From the NCBI GenBank assembly GCA_016214225.1, contig JACROX010000088.1:1-5817 (forward strand): a stretch of 5,817 nt of DNA, read 5' to 3'. This stretch comes from Candidatus Peregrinibacteria bacterium. Its GTDB lineage: Bacteria; Patescibacteriota; Gracilibacteria; UBA1369; LOWO2-01-FULL-3. This document shows positions 1-5,746 of the stretch, in pieces (positions within the stretch are counted from its first letter, which is position 1; every line of letters starts with the position of its first letter). The translations under genes were made by a program, and so were the position numbers. The notes beneath the pieces were generated by a model. The model searched no databases and was not told the DNA's origin. It saw only the letters and a program-made list of their open reading frames with translations.

Positions 1-1
1 C

Positions 2-109
2 GCTTCAGCGGAAAGTTTCAATGCAAAATTAAAAGGATTTCGATCGTTGTTAAGAGGAGTCGGAAATATTAATTTCTTCCTTTTTCGTGTTGAAAAATTA
101 TTCGCCTAA
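2..109 (+). CDS. transposase, C-terminal fragment (5' part outside window)
   Basis: Thirty-five codons are visible before a TAA stop. The peptide runs ASAESFNAKLKGFRSLLRGV and then continues NINFFLFRVEKLFA. This is the typical end of DDE transposases of the ISL3/ISAon1 kind, in which an (A)ESFNAKIK...FRG segment carries the last catalytic-domain helix (the Glu of ESFN is probably the final acidic residue of the DDE triad) and a short FFLFRL-type tail ends the protein. The stop abuts the terminal inverted repeat, as expected for a compact IS. The family assignment rests on motif recall from a short fragment, and the exact IS group is uncertain. Position 1 is the last base of the preceding codon. 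Confidence 0.82.
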   Translation, partial: ASAESFNAKLKGFRSLLRGVGNINFFLFRVEKLFA

Positions 110-139
110 ATTTTTCTCCATGAAAAAATCGTATGATCC
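110..139. repeat. terminal inverted repeat of left IS (transposase 3' side)
   Basis: The reverse complement of this stretch begins GGATCATACG and continues with ATTTTTTCATGGAGAAAAA. It matches 5678-5707 at 28 of 30 positions, with 21 consecutive identical bases at the inner end. Similarity ends on the outer side (position 140 onward) and on the inner side at the transposase stop codon, which defines a 30-base repeat. Confidence 0.9.
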
Positions 140-192
140 TGTGTTTCCTGTTATTTATTGCTTGACATAAACCGCCTATATTGCCCTGAGGA

Positions 193-221
193 TTGAAGTT
201 TTGGCTTTTTTCGGGTACAAT
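193..221 (+). promoter_or_regulatory. predicted sigma70-type promoter for the surface-protein operon
   Basis: TTGAAG (193-198) and TACAAT (216-221) are separated by exactly 17 bases, matching the consensus hexamers at 4/6 and 5/6 positions. Transcription would start near 228, giving a leader of about 29 bases before the ATG at 257. The promoter lies 54 bases beyond the IS end, so it is probably the gene's own promoter and not one supplied by the IS. The rest of 140-256 is AT-rich with no strong hairpin or other gene. Confidence 0.55.
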
Positions 222-256
222 ATCGAGATTTACTAAATAGAAACAAAAATAAAACG

Positions 257-2161
257 ATGGAAAAATTGAGTACTAAAATTATATTTGTGATTTCTTTATT
301 GGCGCTTACTTTTTCTGTTTTTTCTTTGTCAAAAGAGAATAATTACAGATCTTCCGCGAACGAAATTAAGCCTGATGATTATCAGGCTAACATTGTGTCG
401 CAGAATTATATTGTTTCTCCCGATAAATCATCTCTTTCTCCTTCGGAACAAGTTATAAACAACAAAGGTGAAAAAGTTTTAATCAAAGTAAAATTGCTGG
501 ATGAAACTGGTAAATATGTTCCAAACCATAAAATAAGACTTATTTCGAGCTCCATTAAAGATAGCGCAAATAATATGCCAATAGCCATATCTGACTCAAA
601 CGGTGAAGCTGTATTTCAAGTTGAATCCGGAGACGTTGGAGTAAATACTTATGCCGGATATGACGTAACTTCGGATACTCTTTTAAATCAAAGAGCGAAA
701 ATCGCTTATTTTAATTCCAATTCTGAAATTTTTGAGAACAAAACTCCTTCAAATTATTCATATGCCGCTATCGGTAATTCTTCTTCAAATGTCGATCATC
801 TGAAATTTGAAAATATTCCACCTATTATTAAGACGGGAGATTCAGTTACATTTACTTTAACGGCTTATGATTCAAAAGAACAATCTGTCCTTAATTATCT
901 CGGTTTAGTTAAATTTTCTACGCAGTCCGCTCCGGGCGCCATCACTTTGCCGGGTGATTATGCTTTCACTTTGCAAGATCTTGGTTCTCATACTTTTAGT
1001 TTGGCATTGTCTTTCAAACAGGCTGGAATATATAAAATAAAAGCTCAGGATTCGATTACTTCGTCCGTATTTGCGGAATATACTTTTACCGTTATCGCAG
1101 GTTCCACTTCTCAGTCAAACACTCAATCAAATATTTCCATAAGCAGTCCGTTTGCAGGAACATATAGCAATAATGTTCAGGTAATAAGCGGTACCGCGCC
1201 GGCAGGATCCAAATTAAAAATATTTGATAATAATTTGGAATTGGCTTCCATTTCCGCCGATGTTTCCGGAAAATTTTCTTATACAACAACTCCTTTGGTT
1301 GAAAGAAACCATAAAATATCCGTATCTCAAGTTAATGATATTGGCACAATTATTTCTTCAAGTTTGGCAGTTGAAATTAATATAGCCACTTCCGCTCCCG
1401 AGGCCTCTCAAATTGTTCTTTCTCCCGAGGGGCCCGTTGCTCCTCAAACTTTGGTGAAAGCTAAATTGTATTCAAAAGAAAAACTTTCCAAGTCGACTTT
1501 GCTATTTCAAAATAACCTTTATCAGCTGGAAGATACCGCGCAAGGATTTTATGAAGGTGTATTTCCCGCTCCCGCAATAGTTGGGGAATATCCGTTGACT
1601 TTTGTTTTAGTTAATCAGCTTGGGATAGAATCTAAAATTGAAAATAAATCCGTTTTAAAGGTTGTTCTTGGTGGAGCGACAAGCGGTGAAGGAACTTCCG
1701 TTCAAGCGCTTGGGGATGTTACGGATCTTAAACTGAAAGCAGGCGATCACAAAATAACTTTAAACTGGAAAGGTCCAAGTTTACATACTAATCCTATAAA
1801 AAATTATCGTATTTATTATGGGATTTCTCCAAATAAATTAAGTGAAGTTGTAGATACTTTCACTAATGCTGAAACTTGGTATATTCCCAATCTTAAAAAT
1901 GGAATTGAATATTTTTTCGCGATTGTCGCGGTTGATGAAAAAGGCAAAGTTAGCGCCAATTTCAGCAATATTGTTTCAGTTGTTCCAAATTCCTCCGTTG
2001 GCGTACCTCCGTCTCCAGCTGTGGCAAATGGCACGGCCGGCAGTGAGGCAATATCGGAAATGCAAAATGACTCTTCTAAGACTGGACCTGAAATTCTTTG
2101 GCTTGTAATTCCCGCTTTGGCTGGTGGAGTTTTTTATGGCCGTTTTGGCGTGAAAAAATAA
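257..2161 (+). CDS. secreted, membrane-anchored multidomain surface protein with Ig-like modules and a fibronectin type III domain
   Basis: A protein of 634 residues. It starts with a signal peptide or N-terminal anchor (Lys-rich start, hydrophobic residues 8-24). A Big_1-like Ig module follows at about 58-152 (DETGKYVPNHKIRLIS, then SDSNGEAVFQVESG). A second beta-rich module spans about 180-281, a third about 293-377 (SPFAGTYSNNVQVISGTAPAG, as in bacterial Ig-like 'meaning/identity' repeats), and a fourth about 380-470. A clear FN3 domain lies at about 485-577 (LKLKAGDHKITLNW, NYRIYYG, WYIPNLKNGIEYFFAIVAVD). A Pro/Ser/Gly/Asn-rich linker at about 578-610 leads to a C-terminal membrane helix at 613-629 ending in a short basic tail. 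No LPXTG motif and no cysteine is present in the whole chain. This suggests an exported protein held in the membrane with an extended stalk, for adhesion or envelope architecture; the ligand cannot be told. The ATG at 257 is the first in frame and gives a proper signal sequence, although no Shine-Dalgarno motif precedes it. Module boundaries other than the FN3 are approximate. Confidence 0.85.
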   Translation: MEKLSTKIIFVISLLALTFSVFSLSKENNYRSSANEIKPDDYQANIVSQNYIVSPDKSSLSPSEQVINNKGEKVLIKVKLLDETGKYVPNHKIRLISSSIKDSANNMPIAISDSNGEAVFQVESGDVGVNTYAGYDVTSDTLLNQRAKIAYFNSNSEIFENKTPSNYSYAAIGNSSSNVDHLKFENIPPIIKTGDSVTFTLTAYDSKEQSVLNYLGLVKFSTQSAPGAITLPGDYAFTLQDLGSHTFSLALSFKQAGIYKIKAQDSITSSVFAEYTFTVIAGSTSQSNTQSNISISSPFAGTYSNNVQVISGTAPAGSKLKIFDNNLELASISADVSGKFSYTTTPLVERNHKISVSQVNDIGTIISSSLAVEINIATSAPEASQIVLSPEGPVAPQTLVKAKLYSKEKLSKSTLLFQNNLYQLEDTAQGFYEGVFPAPAIVGEYPLTFVLVNQLGIESKIENKSVLKVVLGGATSGEGTSVQALGDVTDLKLKAGDHKITLNWKGPSLHTNPIKNYRIYYGISPNKLSEVVDTFTNAETWYIPNLKNGIEYFFAIVAVDEKGKVSANFSNIVSVVPNSSVGVPPSPAVANGTAGSEAISEMQNDSSKTGPEILWLVIPALAGGVFYGRFGVKK

Positions 2162-2180
2162 TGGAACATATTTTTAGATG

Positions 2181-2189
2181 TGATATAGT
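2181..2189 (+). promoter_or_regulatory. possible extended -10 element upstream of yggT
   Basis: TGaTATAGT fits an extended -10 (TGnTATAAT) at all but one position. No good -35 lies 16-18 bases upstream. Initiation about 7 bases downstream would fall near 2196, only about 3 bases before the yggT ATG at 2199, so any transcript from here would be nearly leaderless. Co-transcription with the upstream gene, whose stop is only 37 bases before yggT, is equally possible. Confidence 0.28.
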
Positions 2190-2198
2190 TGCCCCATT

Positions 2199-2480
2199 AT
2201 GGATATATCACAAGTTAGTTATTTTTTCGCTCAGTTTGTCATTGTTCTAAGCAATCTTTTAACCTATGCAATCATAGGGCGCGTCATTATATCCTGGTTT
2301 TCTCCTTTAAACGGAGATAGACCGCAAGGAAGATTTTCCAAGATACTTTTTGACGTAACCGATCCTCTCTTGAATTTAATTAAAAAATTTCCTCATTCCA
2401 TAGGGATGATTGATCTTTCTCCTATTATTGCTCTTCTTGCGATTGATCTTTTGACCAGACTTATTTTGTATATTGTATGA
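2199..2480 (+). CDS. yggT: YggT family integral membrane protein
   Basis: A 93-residue protein with two hydrophobic segments (about 8-34 and 72-93) joined by a polar loop. The loop contains the family signature: TDPLLNLIKKFPHSIG (54-69) followed by MIDLSPIIALL (70-80). This is the standard single-repeat YggT layout; some bacteria have a duplicated form of nearly twice the length. YggT proteins are inner-membrane proteins of poorly defined function, often encoded near division genes (as with ylmG/sepF in Gram-positives) and linked to membrane or nucleoid organisation and osmotic tolerance. The gene starts 37 bases after the surface-protein stop. Its TGA stop (2478-2480) overlaps the cysS ATG (2477-2479), which implies translational coupling and an operon. 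The start is the only in-frame ATG that gives the expected N-terminus; there is no visible ribosome binding site. Confidence 0.9.
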   Translation: MDISQVSYFFAQFVIVLSNLLTYAIIGRVIISWFSPLNGDRPQGRFSKILFDVTDPLLNLIKKFPHSIGMIDLSPIIALLAIDLLTRLILYIV

Positions 2481-3871
2481 AAATTTTTAATACAAAATCC
2501 GGGGGGAAAGAGGAGTTTATTCCTTTGAAAAAAGGTGTCGTTAAGATGTATGTGTGCGGTCCGACCGTGTATGATTTAGGGCATCTTGGGCACGGAAGAA
2601 GTGCCGTTTGTTTTGACGTTATTCGAAAATACCTCTTATATAAGGGTTTTAAAGTTACTTTTGTTTCGAATTATACCGATATAGATGACAAAATGATAAA
2701 TAGGGCGAATGAAGAAGGAATAACTGTGAAGGATTTGGCGGACAGGATTATTCCGGAATATGTGCGGGATTATGAGGCGCTTGGGATAATGGCGCCTGAT
2801 ATCGCGCCGAAGGCTACGGAAAATATTGCGGAGATGGTTGAGATTATCGAGAAGCTTCAAGAAAAAGGGCATACTTATGTTTTGGATGACGGGGTTTATT
2901 TTGACGTGAAATCTTTCCCTCATTATGGGAAATTTTCCCGTCAAAACTTGGAAGATTTGAAAATGGGCGCGCGTGTTGATGTCAACGAAAAGAAAAAGAA
3001 TCCTTATGATTTTGCTCTTTGGAAGCTCAAAAAAGATGATTTTGAACCTTCTTGGAAGAGTCAGTGGGGAGAAGGCCGTCCCGGATGGCATATCGAGTGT
3101 AGCGCGATGAGTTTTCGATATTTGGGAGAAAAGTTTGATATTCATGGCGGGGGTCTGGATTTGGTTTTTCCTCATCATGAATGTGAGGTTGCTCAATCTT
3201 TGGCTGTATTCGGAGATAAGGCTTTCGCGAAATATTGGATGCATAACGGATTTATAAATATAGATAATGAAAAAATGAGCAAAAGTTTGGGTAATTTTTT
3301 CACGTTGCGTGATATTTTCGAGAAATATGATCCAAAAGTCGTGAGATTCATGTTTTTGCAAACTCATTATAGAAATCCAATAAATTTTTCTTTAGATTTA
3401 TTGGAGCAAGCGAAAGCCGGGCTTCAAAGATTGCGTGATTTTGTTAGAACTCTACACGTCGGTTATGAGAAACTTCCCGACAATATCGATGATGTTAGAA
3501 TCATAGTTAATGCCGAAGATTATGTGAAAACTTTTGAGCAATACATGGATAATGATTTTGATTTATCAGGAGCTTTGGGAGTTGTTTTTGATTTTGTGAA
3601 AACAATTAATGCTTTAAGATCTACGAAAAAGCTTACAAAGAACGCTATTGATGGAGTAGAAAAATTTCTAAAAAATGCAGATAAGGTTTTGAATGTGATT
3701 TTTGAGGAAGAAAAAAGTTTACATTCCGATACGGAAAAACTTATTGAAGAACGTGATTTCGCGAGAAAGAATAAAGACTTTAAAAAATCAGATGAAATAA
3801 GAGATAAGTTGCTTAAAAAAGGCGTTGTGCTTGAGGATACTCCGAACGGAACCATCTGGAAAAAACTTTAA
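2477..3871 (+). CDS. cysS: cysteinyl-tRNA synthetase
   Basis: Class I aminoacyl-tRNA synthetase that charges tRNA-Cys with cysteine in the cytoplasm (ATP-dependent). The 464 residues agree with the usual bacterial length (about 460). The active-site block CGPTVYDLGHLGHGRS begins at Cys27, with the HIGH motif as HLGH at 36-39. The KMSKS loop is intact at 266-270 (NEKMSKSLGN). The zinc site that selects cysteine appears complete by alignment to the E. coli enzyme from memory: Cys27, Cys208 (in GWHIECSAMS), His233 and Glu237 (in FPHHECEVAQS). The C-terminus (about 425-464) has the family ending with ARKNKDFKKSDEIRD and LEDTPNGTIWKKL, so the anticodon-binding part is full length. The gene is coupled to yggT by an ATGA overlap. 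Its 3' end overlaps the convergent murC by 4 bases. Nothing suggests inactivation. Confidence 0.98.
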   Translation: MKIFNTKSGGKEEFIPLKKGVVKMYVCGPTVYDLGHLGHGRSAVCFDVIRKYLLYKGFKVTFVSNYTDIDDKMINRANEEGITVKDLADRIIPEYVRDYEALGIMAPDIAPKATENIAEMVEIIEKLQEKGHTYVLDDGVYFDVKSFPHYGKFSRQNLEDLKMGARVDVNEKKKNPYDFALWKLKKDDFEPSWKSQWGEGRPGWHIECSAMSFRYLGEKFDIHGGGLDLVFPHHECEVAQSLAVFGDKAFAKYWMHNGFINIDNEKMSKSLGNFFTLRDIFEKYDPKVVRFMFLQTHYRNPINFSLDLLEQAKAGLQRLRDFVRTLHVGYEKLPDNIDDVRIIVNAEDYVKTFEQYMDNDFDLSGALGVVFDFVKTINALRSTKKLTKNAIDGVEKFLKNADKVLNVIFEEEKSLHSDTEKLIEERDFARKNKDFKKSDEIRDKLLKKGVVLEDTPNGTIWKKL

Positions 3872-5169
3872 AATAATTTGTGAATATCATATATATCTCC
3901 CGCGCCCATTGTTATTATGATCCCGTAGCGAGAGTGATTTTTTGAAATAAATTTTGCCGTGTTTTCGAGACCGTGTCCGTCTTTAGCTTTCGATCTTTTA
4001 CTGTTTTTGTTTATTTCGTCGACGAGAGTTTTTACGCATATTTTTGTGATATCTTCAGCTTTGTCGCGTACCTTGTATATGTTTGGGATTATCACTTCGT
4101 CCACATTGTGAAAAGAATTTCCGAACCCTTTTAAGAGTTCGATGGTGCGGTTGTATTGATGCGGTTGAAAAACGCAAAGTATTTTTGCGTGCGGATTTTC
4201 TTCGCGGATTGCCTCAAGCGTCATTGTTATTTCAGTCGGATGATGAGCATAGTCGTCTATTATTTTTGTCTTTCCTATGCGCTTTTTCTCTTCGAGTCTG
4301 CGCCAGCTCCCTTTGAATGCGCTTATGGATTTTTCAATTTTTTCTTTTGGGATTTTTAGTAGGTCACCCACTATTGCCGCCATTGAAGCGTTTAATTTGT
4401 TGAAAGCGCCAACGACTTTTGGCTCTATTTTTATTCCCATTTTTTTTATACCGCTAAGTTTTATGACTTTGCTTTTCGTATTTTTTATTGCATCAACTGA
4501 ATTTTTATCGTTGCCATTTATTATTATAATTCCGCCTTTTTTTACTTTTTTGGACATTTCGGTAAACGCTTTTTTGTAGTCATTCAAGCCTTTGTAATAA
4601 TCCAAATGGTCGGCTTCTATATTTGTAATAACCAAAATATCCGGATTGATATTCAAAAATGATCTTTTGTATTCACATGCTTCCACAACGAGATATTTTG
4701 ACTTCCCCACTCTGAAATTTTGATTTCCGAATTCTTTTATTTTTGTCCCTATTATGACTGTCGGATCAAGTCCCGCATTCTTTAATAGAAGCGCCGTTAT
4801 GGCTGTGGTTGTTGATTTACCGTGCGCTCCTGAAATCGCTATGGTAAAATATTCTTTTGAAAGTTCCCCAAGCGCTTCCGGATAAGATAGCATTTTAATT
4901 TTTAATTCTTCCGCTCTTTTAAGTTCCGGATTTGATTTTGGAATTGCCGGTGAATAGATTAAAAGTTCGTGTTTTTTGGATACGTTTGAAGATTTATGAC
5001 CTATTTCCACTTTAATTCCCGAGTGTTTTAGGCTTTTTGTTATTTCCGAAGAAGACATGTCGGAACCTGAAATGATTCTCCCCTGATGACGCAATATTTG
5101 AGCCAGGCCGGAAGTTCCTATACCTCCTATTCCTACAAAATGTATATATTTTTTATCTAATAATGACAT
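3868..5169 (-). CDS. murC: UDP-N-acetylmuramate--L-alanine ligase
   Basis: Mur ligase that adds L-alanine to UDP-MurNAc using ATP, the first step of peptide-stem assembly for peptidoglycan, in the cytoplasm. The 433 residues contain the three expected domains. The N-terminal UDP-substrate domain begins HFVGIGGIGTSG (10-21). The central ATPase domain has the P-loop SGAHGKSTTT (113-122, Lys118), EACEYKRSF (163-171) and NIEADHLDYY (183-192, His188). GAFNKLNASMA (254-264) keeps both conserved Asn, and GSWRRLEEK is at 287-295. The C-terminal domain has DDYAHHPTE (305-313), FQPHQYNRT (334-342) and MGAGDIYDI (421-429). HHPTE and GSWRR favour MurC over MurD/E/F; Mpl is less likely because of length and motifs. 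Invariant catalytic positions appear present. The ATG at 5169 (rc) sits right before the glycine-rich motif as expected. It is divergent from the division gene at 5256 and convergent with cysS. Confidence 0.96.
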   Translation of the reverse strand: MSLLDKKYIHFVGIGGIGTSGLAQILRHQGRIISGSDMSSSEITKSLKHSGIKVEIGHKSSNVSKKHELLIYSPAIPKSNPELKRAEELKIKMLSYPEALGELSKEYFTIAISGAHGKSTTTAITALLLKNAGLDPTVIIGTKIKEFGNQNFRVGKSKYLVVEACEYKRSFLNINPDILVITNIEADHLDYYKGLNDYKKAFTEMSKKVKKGGIIIINGNDKNSVDAIKNTKSKVIKLSGIKKMGIKIEPKVVGAFNKLNASMAAIVGDLLKIPKEKIEKSISAFKGSWRRLEEKKRIGKTKIIDDYAHHPTEITMTLEAIREENPHAKILCVFQPHQYNRTIELLKGFGNSFHNVDEVIIPNIYKVRDKAEDITKICVKTLVDEINKNSKRSKAKDGHGLENTAKFISKNHSRYGIIITMGAGDIYDIHKLF

Positions 5170-5193
5170 TCATATCAAAGTTACTTTTGTTTC

Positions 5194-5202
5194 AGTTTAT
5201 CA
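5194..5202 (-). promoter_or_regulatory. possible extended -10 element for murC
   Basis: On the - strand this reads TGaTAAACT, an extended -10 with the TGn motif and 4/6 hexamer matches. No convincing -35 is seen 16-18 bases upstream. Initiation near 5187 would give a leader of roughly 18 bases before the murC ATG. It lies in the 86-base divergent region. Confidence 0.3.
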
Positions 5203-5204
5203 AA

Positions 5205-5233
5205 TTGCCTACAAAAATAAACTGTGATAGATT
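5205..5233 (+). promoter_or_regulatory. predicted promoter for the FtsB/DivIC-like gene
   Basis: TTGCCT (5205-5210) and TAGATT (5228-5233) are spaced by 17 bases, and a TG dinucleotide at 5225-5226 makes an extended -10 (TGaTAGATT). Both hexamers match consensus at 4/6. Transcription would begin near 5240, about 16 bases before the preferred ATG at 5256. It lies beside the murC -10 candidate on the opposite strand, so the two promoters may interfere or be co-regulated. Confidence 0.42.
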
Positions 5234-5255
5234 TGTTCTACCCTAAAAGTTGTTT

Positions 5256-5651
5256 ATGTCATCCCGTTTTTCCAATACATCAAGTCTTACAAAAGTAATA
5301 ATCATTGTTGAGTTTTTGCTTGTGGCTTATTTGATTTATTCTTTAACCAAGAATGTTTATAACAGCTATAAAATTGATCAATATATTGAATTGTTTAAGG
5401 ATGAAAATGCAAAAATTGATCATGAAAACAAACAAAAAACAAATGACTATTTATATTTCACTTCGGAAGAATATATAGATAAAATCGCGAAGCAAAATCT
5501 GGGGCTTATTAATCCCGGAGAAGAAGTTATTATCCTTTCTCAGGATGCTTTGGATGAAATTGCAAAAGGCGATGTTGATGCCGAGAATATAGCAAAATAT
5601 TCAGGATTGCCTGTAAGAAAACAGTGGTGGAAATTTTTCTTTGGTAAATAG
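5256..5651 (+). CDS. septum formation initiator family protein (FtsB/DivIC-like)
   Basis: A predicted single-pass divisome protein of 131 residues. It has a short polar cytoplasmic N-terminus, a membrane helix at about 13-31 (KVIIIVEFLLVAYLIYSL) and a polar, charged stretch at about 36-63 likely to form a coiled coil. The FtsB/DivIC signature block is FTSEEYIDKIAKQNLGLINPGE (68-89), followed by VIILSQ. The tail ends with VRKQWWKFFFGK, an aromatic C-terminus I associate with Patescibacteria members of the family. FtsB/DivIC proteins pair with FtsL and FtsQ/DivIB at the septum and regulate FtsWI. The ATG at 5256 is preferred over an in-frame TTG at 5250, which would add two residues; neither start has a Shine-Dalgarno. 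Divergent from murC, which fits a cell-wall and division neighbourhood. The stop lies 26 bases before the right IS. Whether it is functionally FtsB, FtsL or DivIC cannot be decided. Confidence 0.85.
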   Translation: MSSRFSNTSSLTKVIIIVEFLLVAYLIYSLTKNVYNSYKIDQYIELFKDENAKIDHENKQKTNDYLYFTSEEYIDKIAKQNLGLINPGEEVIILSQDALDEIAKGDVDAENIAKYSGLPVRKQWWKFFFGK

Positions 5652-5677
5652 TGGAAAGCTTGCTACTGTTTGACTTT

Positions 5678-5707
5678 GGATCACAAGATTTTTTCATGGA
5701 GAAAAAT
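5678..5707. repeat. terminal inverted repeat of right IS (5' side)
   Basis: Begins GGATCACAAG and continues ATTTTTTCATGGAGAAAAA. It is complementary to 110-139 at 28 of 30 positions; the two mismatches are at repeat positions 7 and 9. The sequence outside (5677 and leftward) does not match the region outside the left repeat. Confidence 0.9.
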
Positions 5708-5718
5708 AATGGAGTAGA

Positions 5719-5742
5719 ATGAGGTCAAATAAATAACCTCAT
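5719..5742 (+). promoter_or_regulatory. perfect 7-bp inverted repeat immediately upstream of the IS ORF start
   Basis: ATGAGGT (5719-5725) pairs perfectly with ACCTCAT (5736-5742) around a 10-base AT-rich loop, and the ATG follows 4 bases later. The 5' arm holds GAGGT, a Shine-Dalgarno-like sequence buried in the stem and 21 bases from the start codon. A possible -10 (TAGAAT, 5715-5720) overlaps the left arm, so transcripts from that promoter would lack most of the stem while read-through transcripts would form it. This arrangement could damp transposase expression from outside transcription; that role is inferred. Confidence 0.5.
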
Positions 5743-5746
5743 AACA

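Larger units (their letters stand above)
1..139 (+). mobile_element. 3' end of an insertion sequence (ISAon1/ISL3-like), truncated by the window edge
   Basis: This is the downstream end of an IS read on the + strand: a transposase C-terminus ending in TAA at 107-109, followed directly by a 30-base terminal inverted repeat at 110-139. The repeat is the reverse complement, at 28 of 30 positions, of the repeat at 5678-5707, where the 5' end of the same kind of element begins. The outer boundary is set at 139 because the match stops there. The family is inferred from the transposase tail and from the N-terminal ORF at the other edge. The 8-base flank just outside (140-147) could be half of a target-site duplication, but the other half lies outside the window. 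Confidence 0.85.

Noticed and set aside
162..182. Perfect TTGACA (162-167) with TATATT (177-182) near the IS end as a promoter
   Set aside because: The spacer is only 9 bases, far from the 16-18 needed, and no -10 occurs at the right distance. The TTGAAG-17-TACAAT pair downstream is better.
2161..2250. Short frame starting ATG at 2161, directly overlapping the surface-protein stop
   Set aside because: It ends after about 29 codons, is out of frame with yggT and shows no family features.
2477..2480. TGA read as glycine (alternative code of Gracilibacteria/Absconditabacteria)
   Set aside because: TGA ends yggT at its canonical length and overlaps the cysS start as ATGA. No gene here has an in-frame TGA, and glycines use GGN codons.
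2636..3367. Long open frame of 243 codons on the minus strand inside cysS
   Set aside because: It lies fully within the well-conserved cysS coding sequence, has a low-complexity Ile/Phe/Arg-rich translation with no recognisable domain, and has no promoter or start context. It is a shadow frame.
3520..3855. Minus-strand open frame of 111 codons at the end of cysS
   Set aside because: Ser/Phe-rich antisense of the conserved cysS C-terminus; no family features.
4083..4579. Overlapping plus-strand open frames inside murC
   Set aside because: They are antisense to conserved MurC motifs, overlap each other in different frames and have Phe/Leu/Ser-rich translations typical of shadow frames.
5250..5258. 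TTG at 5250 as the start of the division gene
   Set aside because: It would add only two residues, has no ribosome binding site, and an ATG follows at 5256, which is the more usual start.
5652..5677. Terminator between the division gene and the right IS
   Set aside because: No stable GC-rich stem with a following T-tract is present in these 26 bases.
5696..5722. Eight-codon frame (ATG at 5696, TGA at 5720) within the right IS repeat and leader, as a leader peptide
   Set aside because: It lies mostly inside the inverted repeat, has no SD and is too short to judge. It is probably a chance frame.
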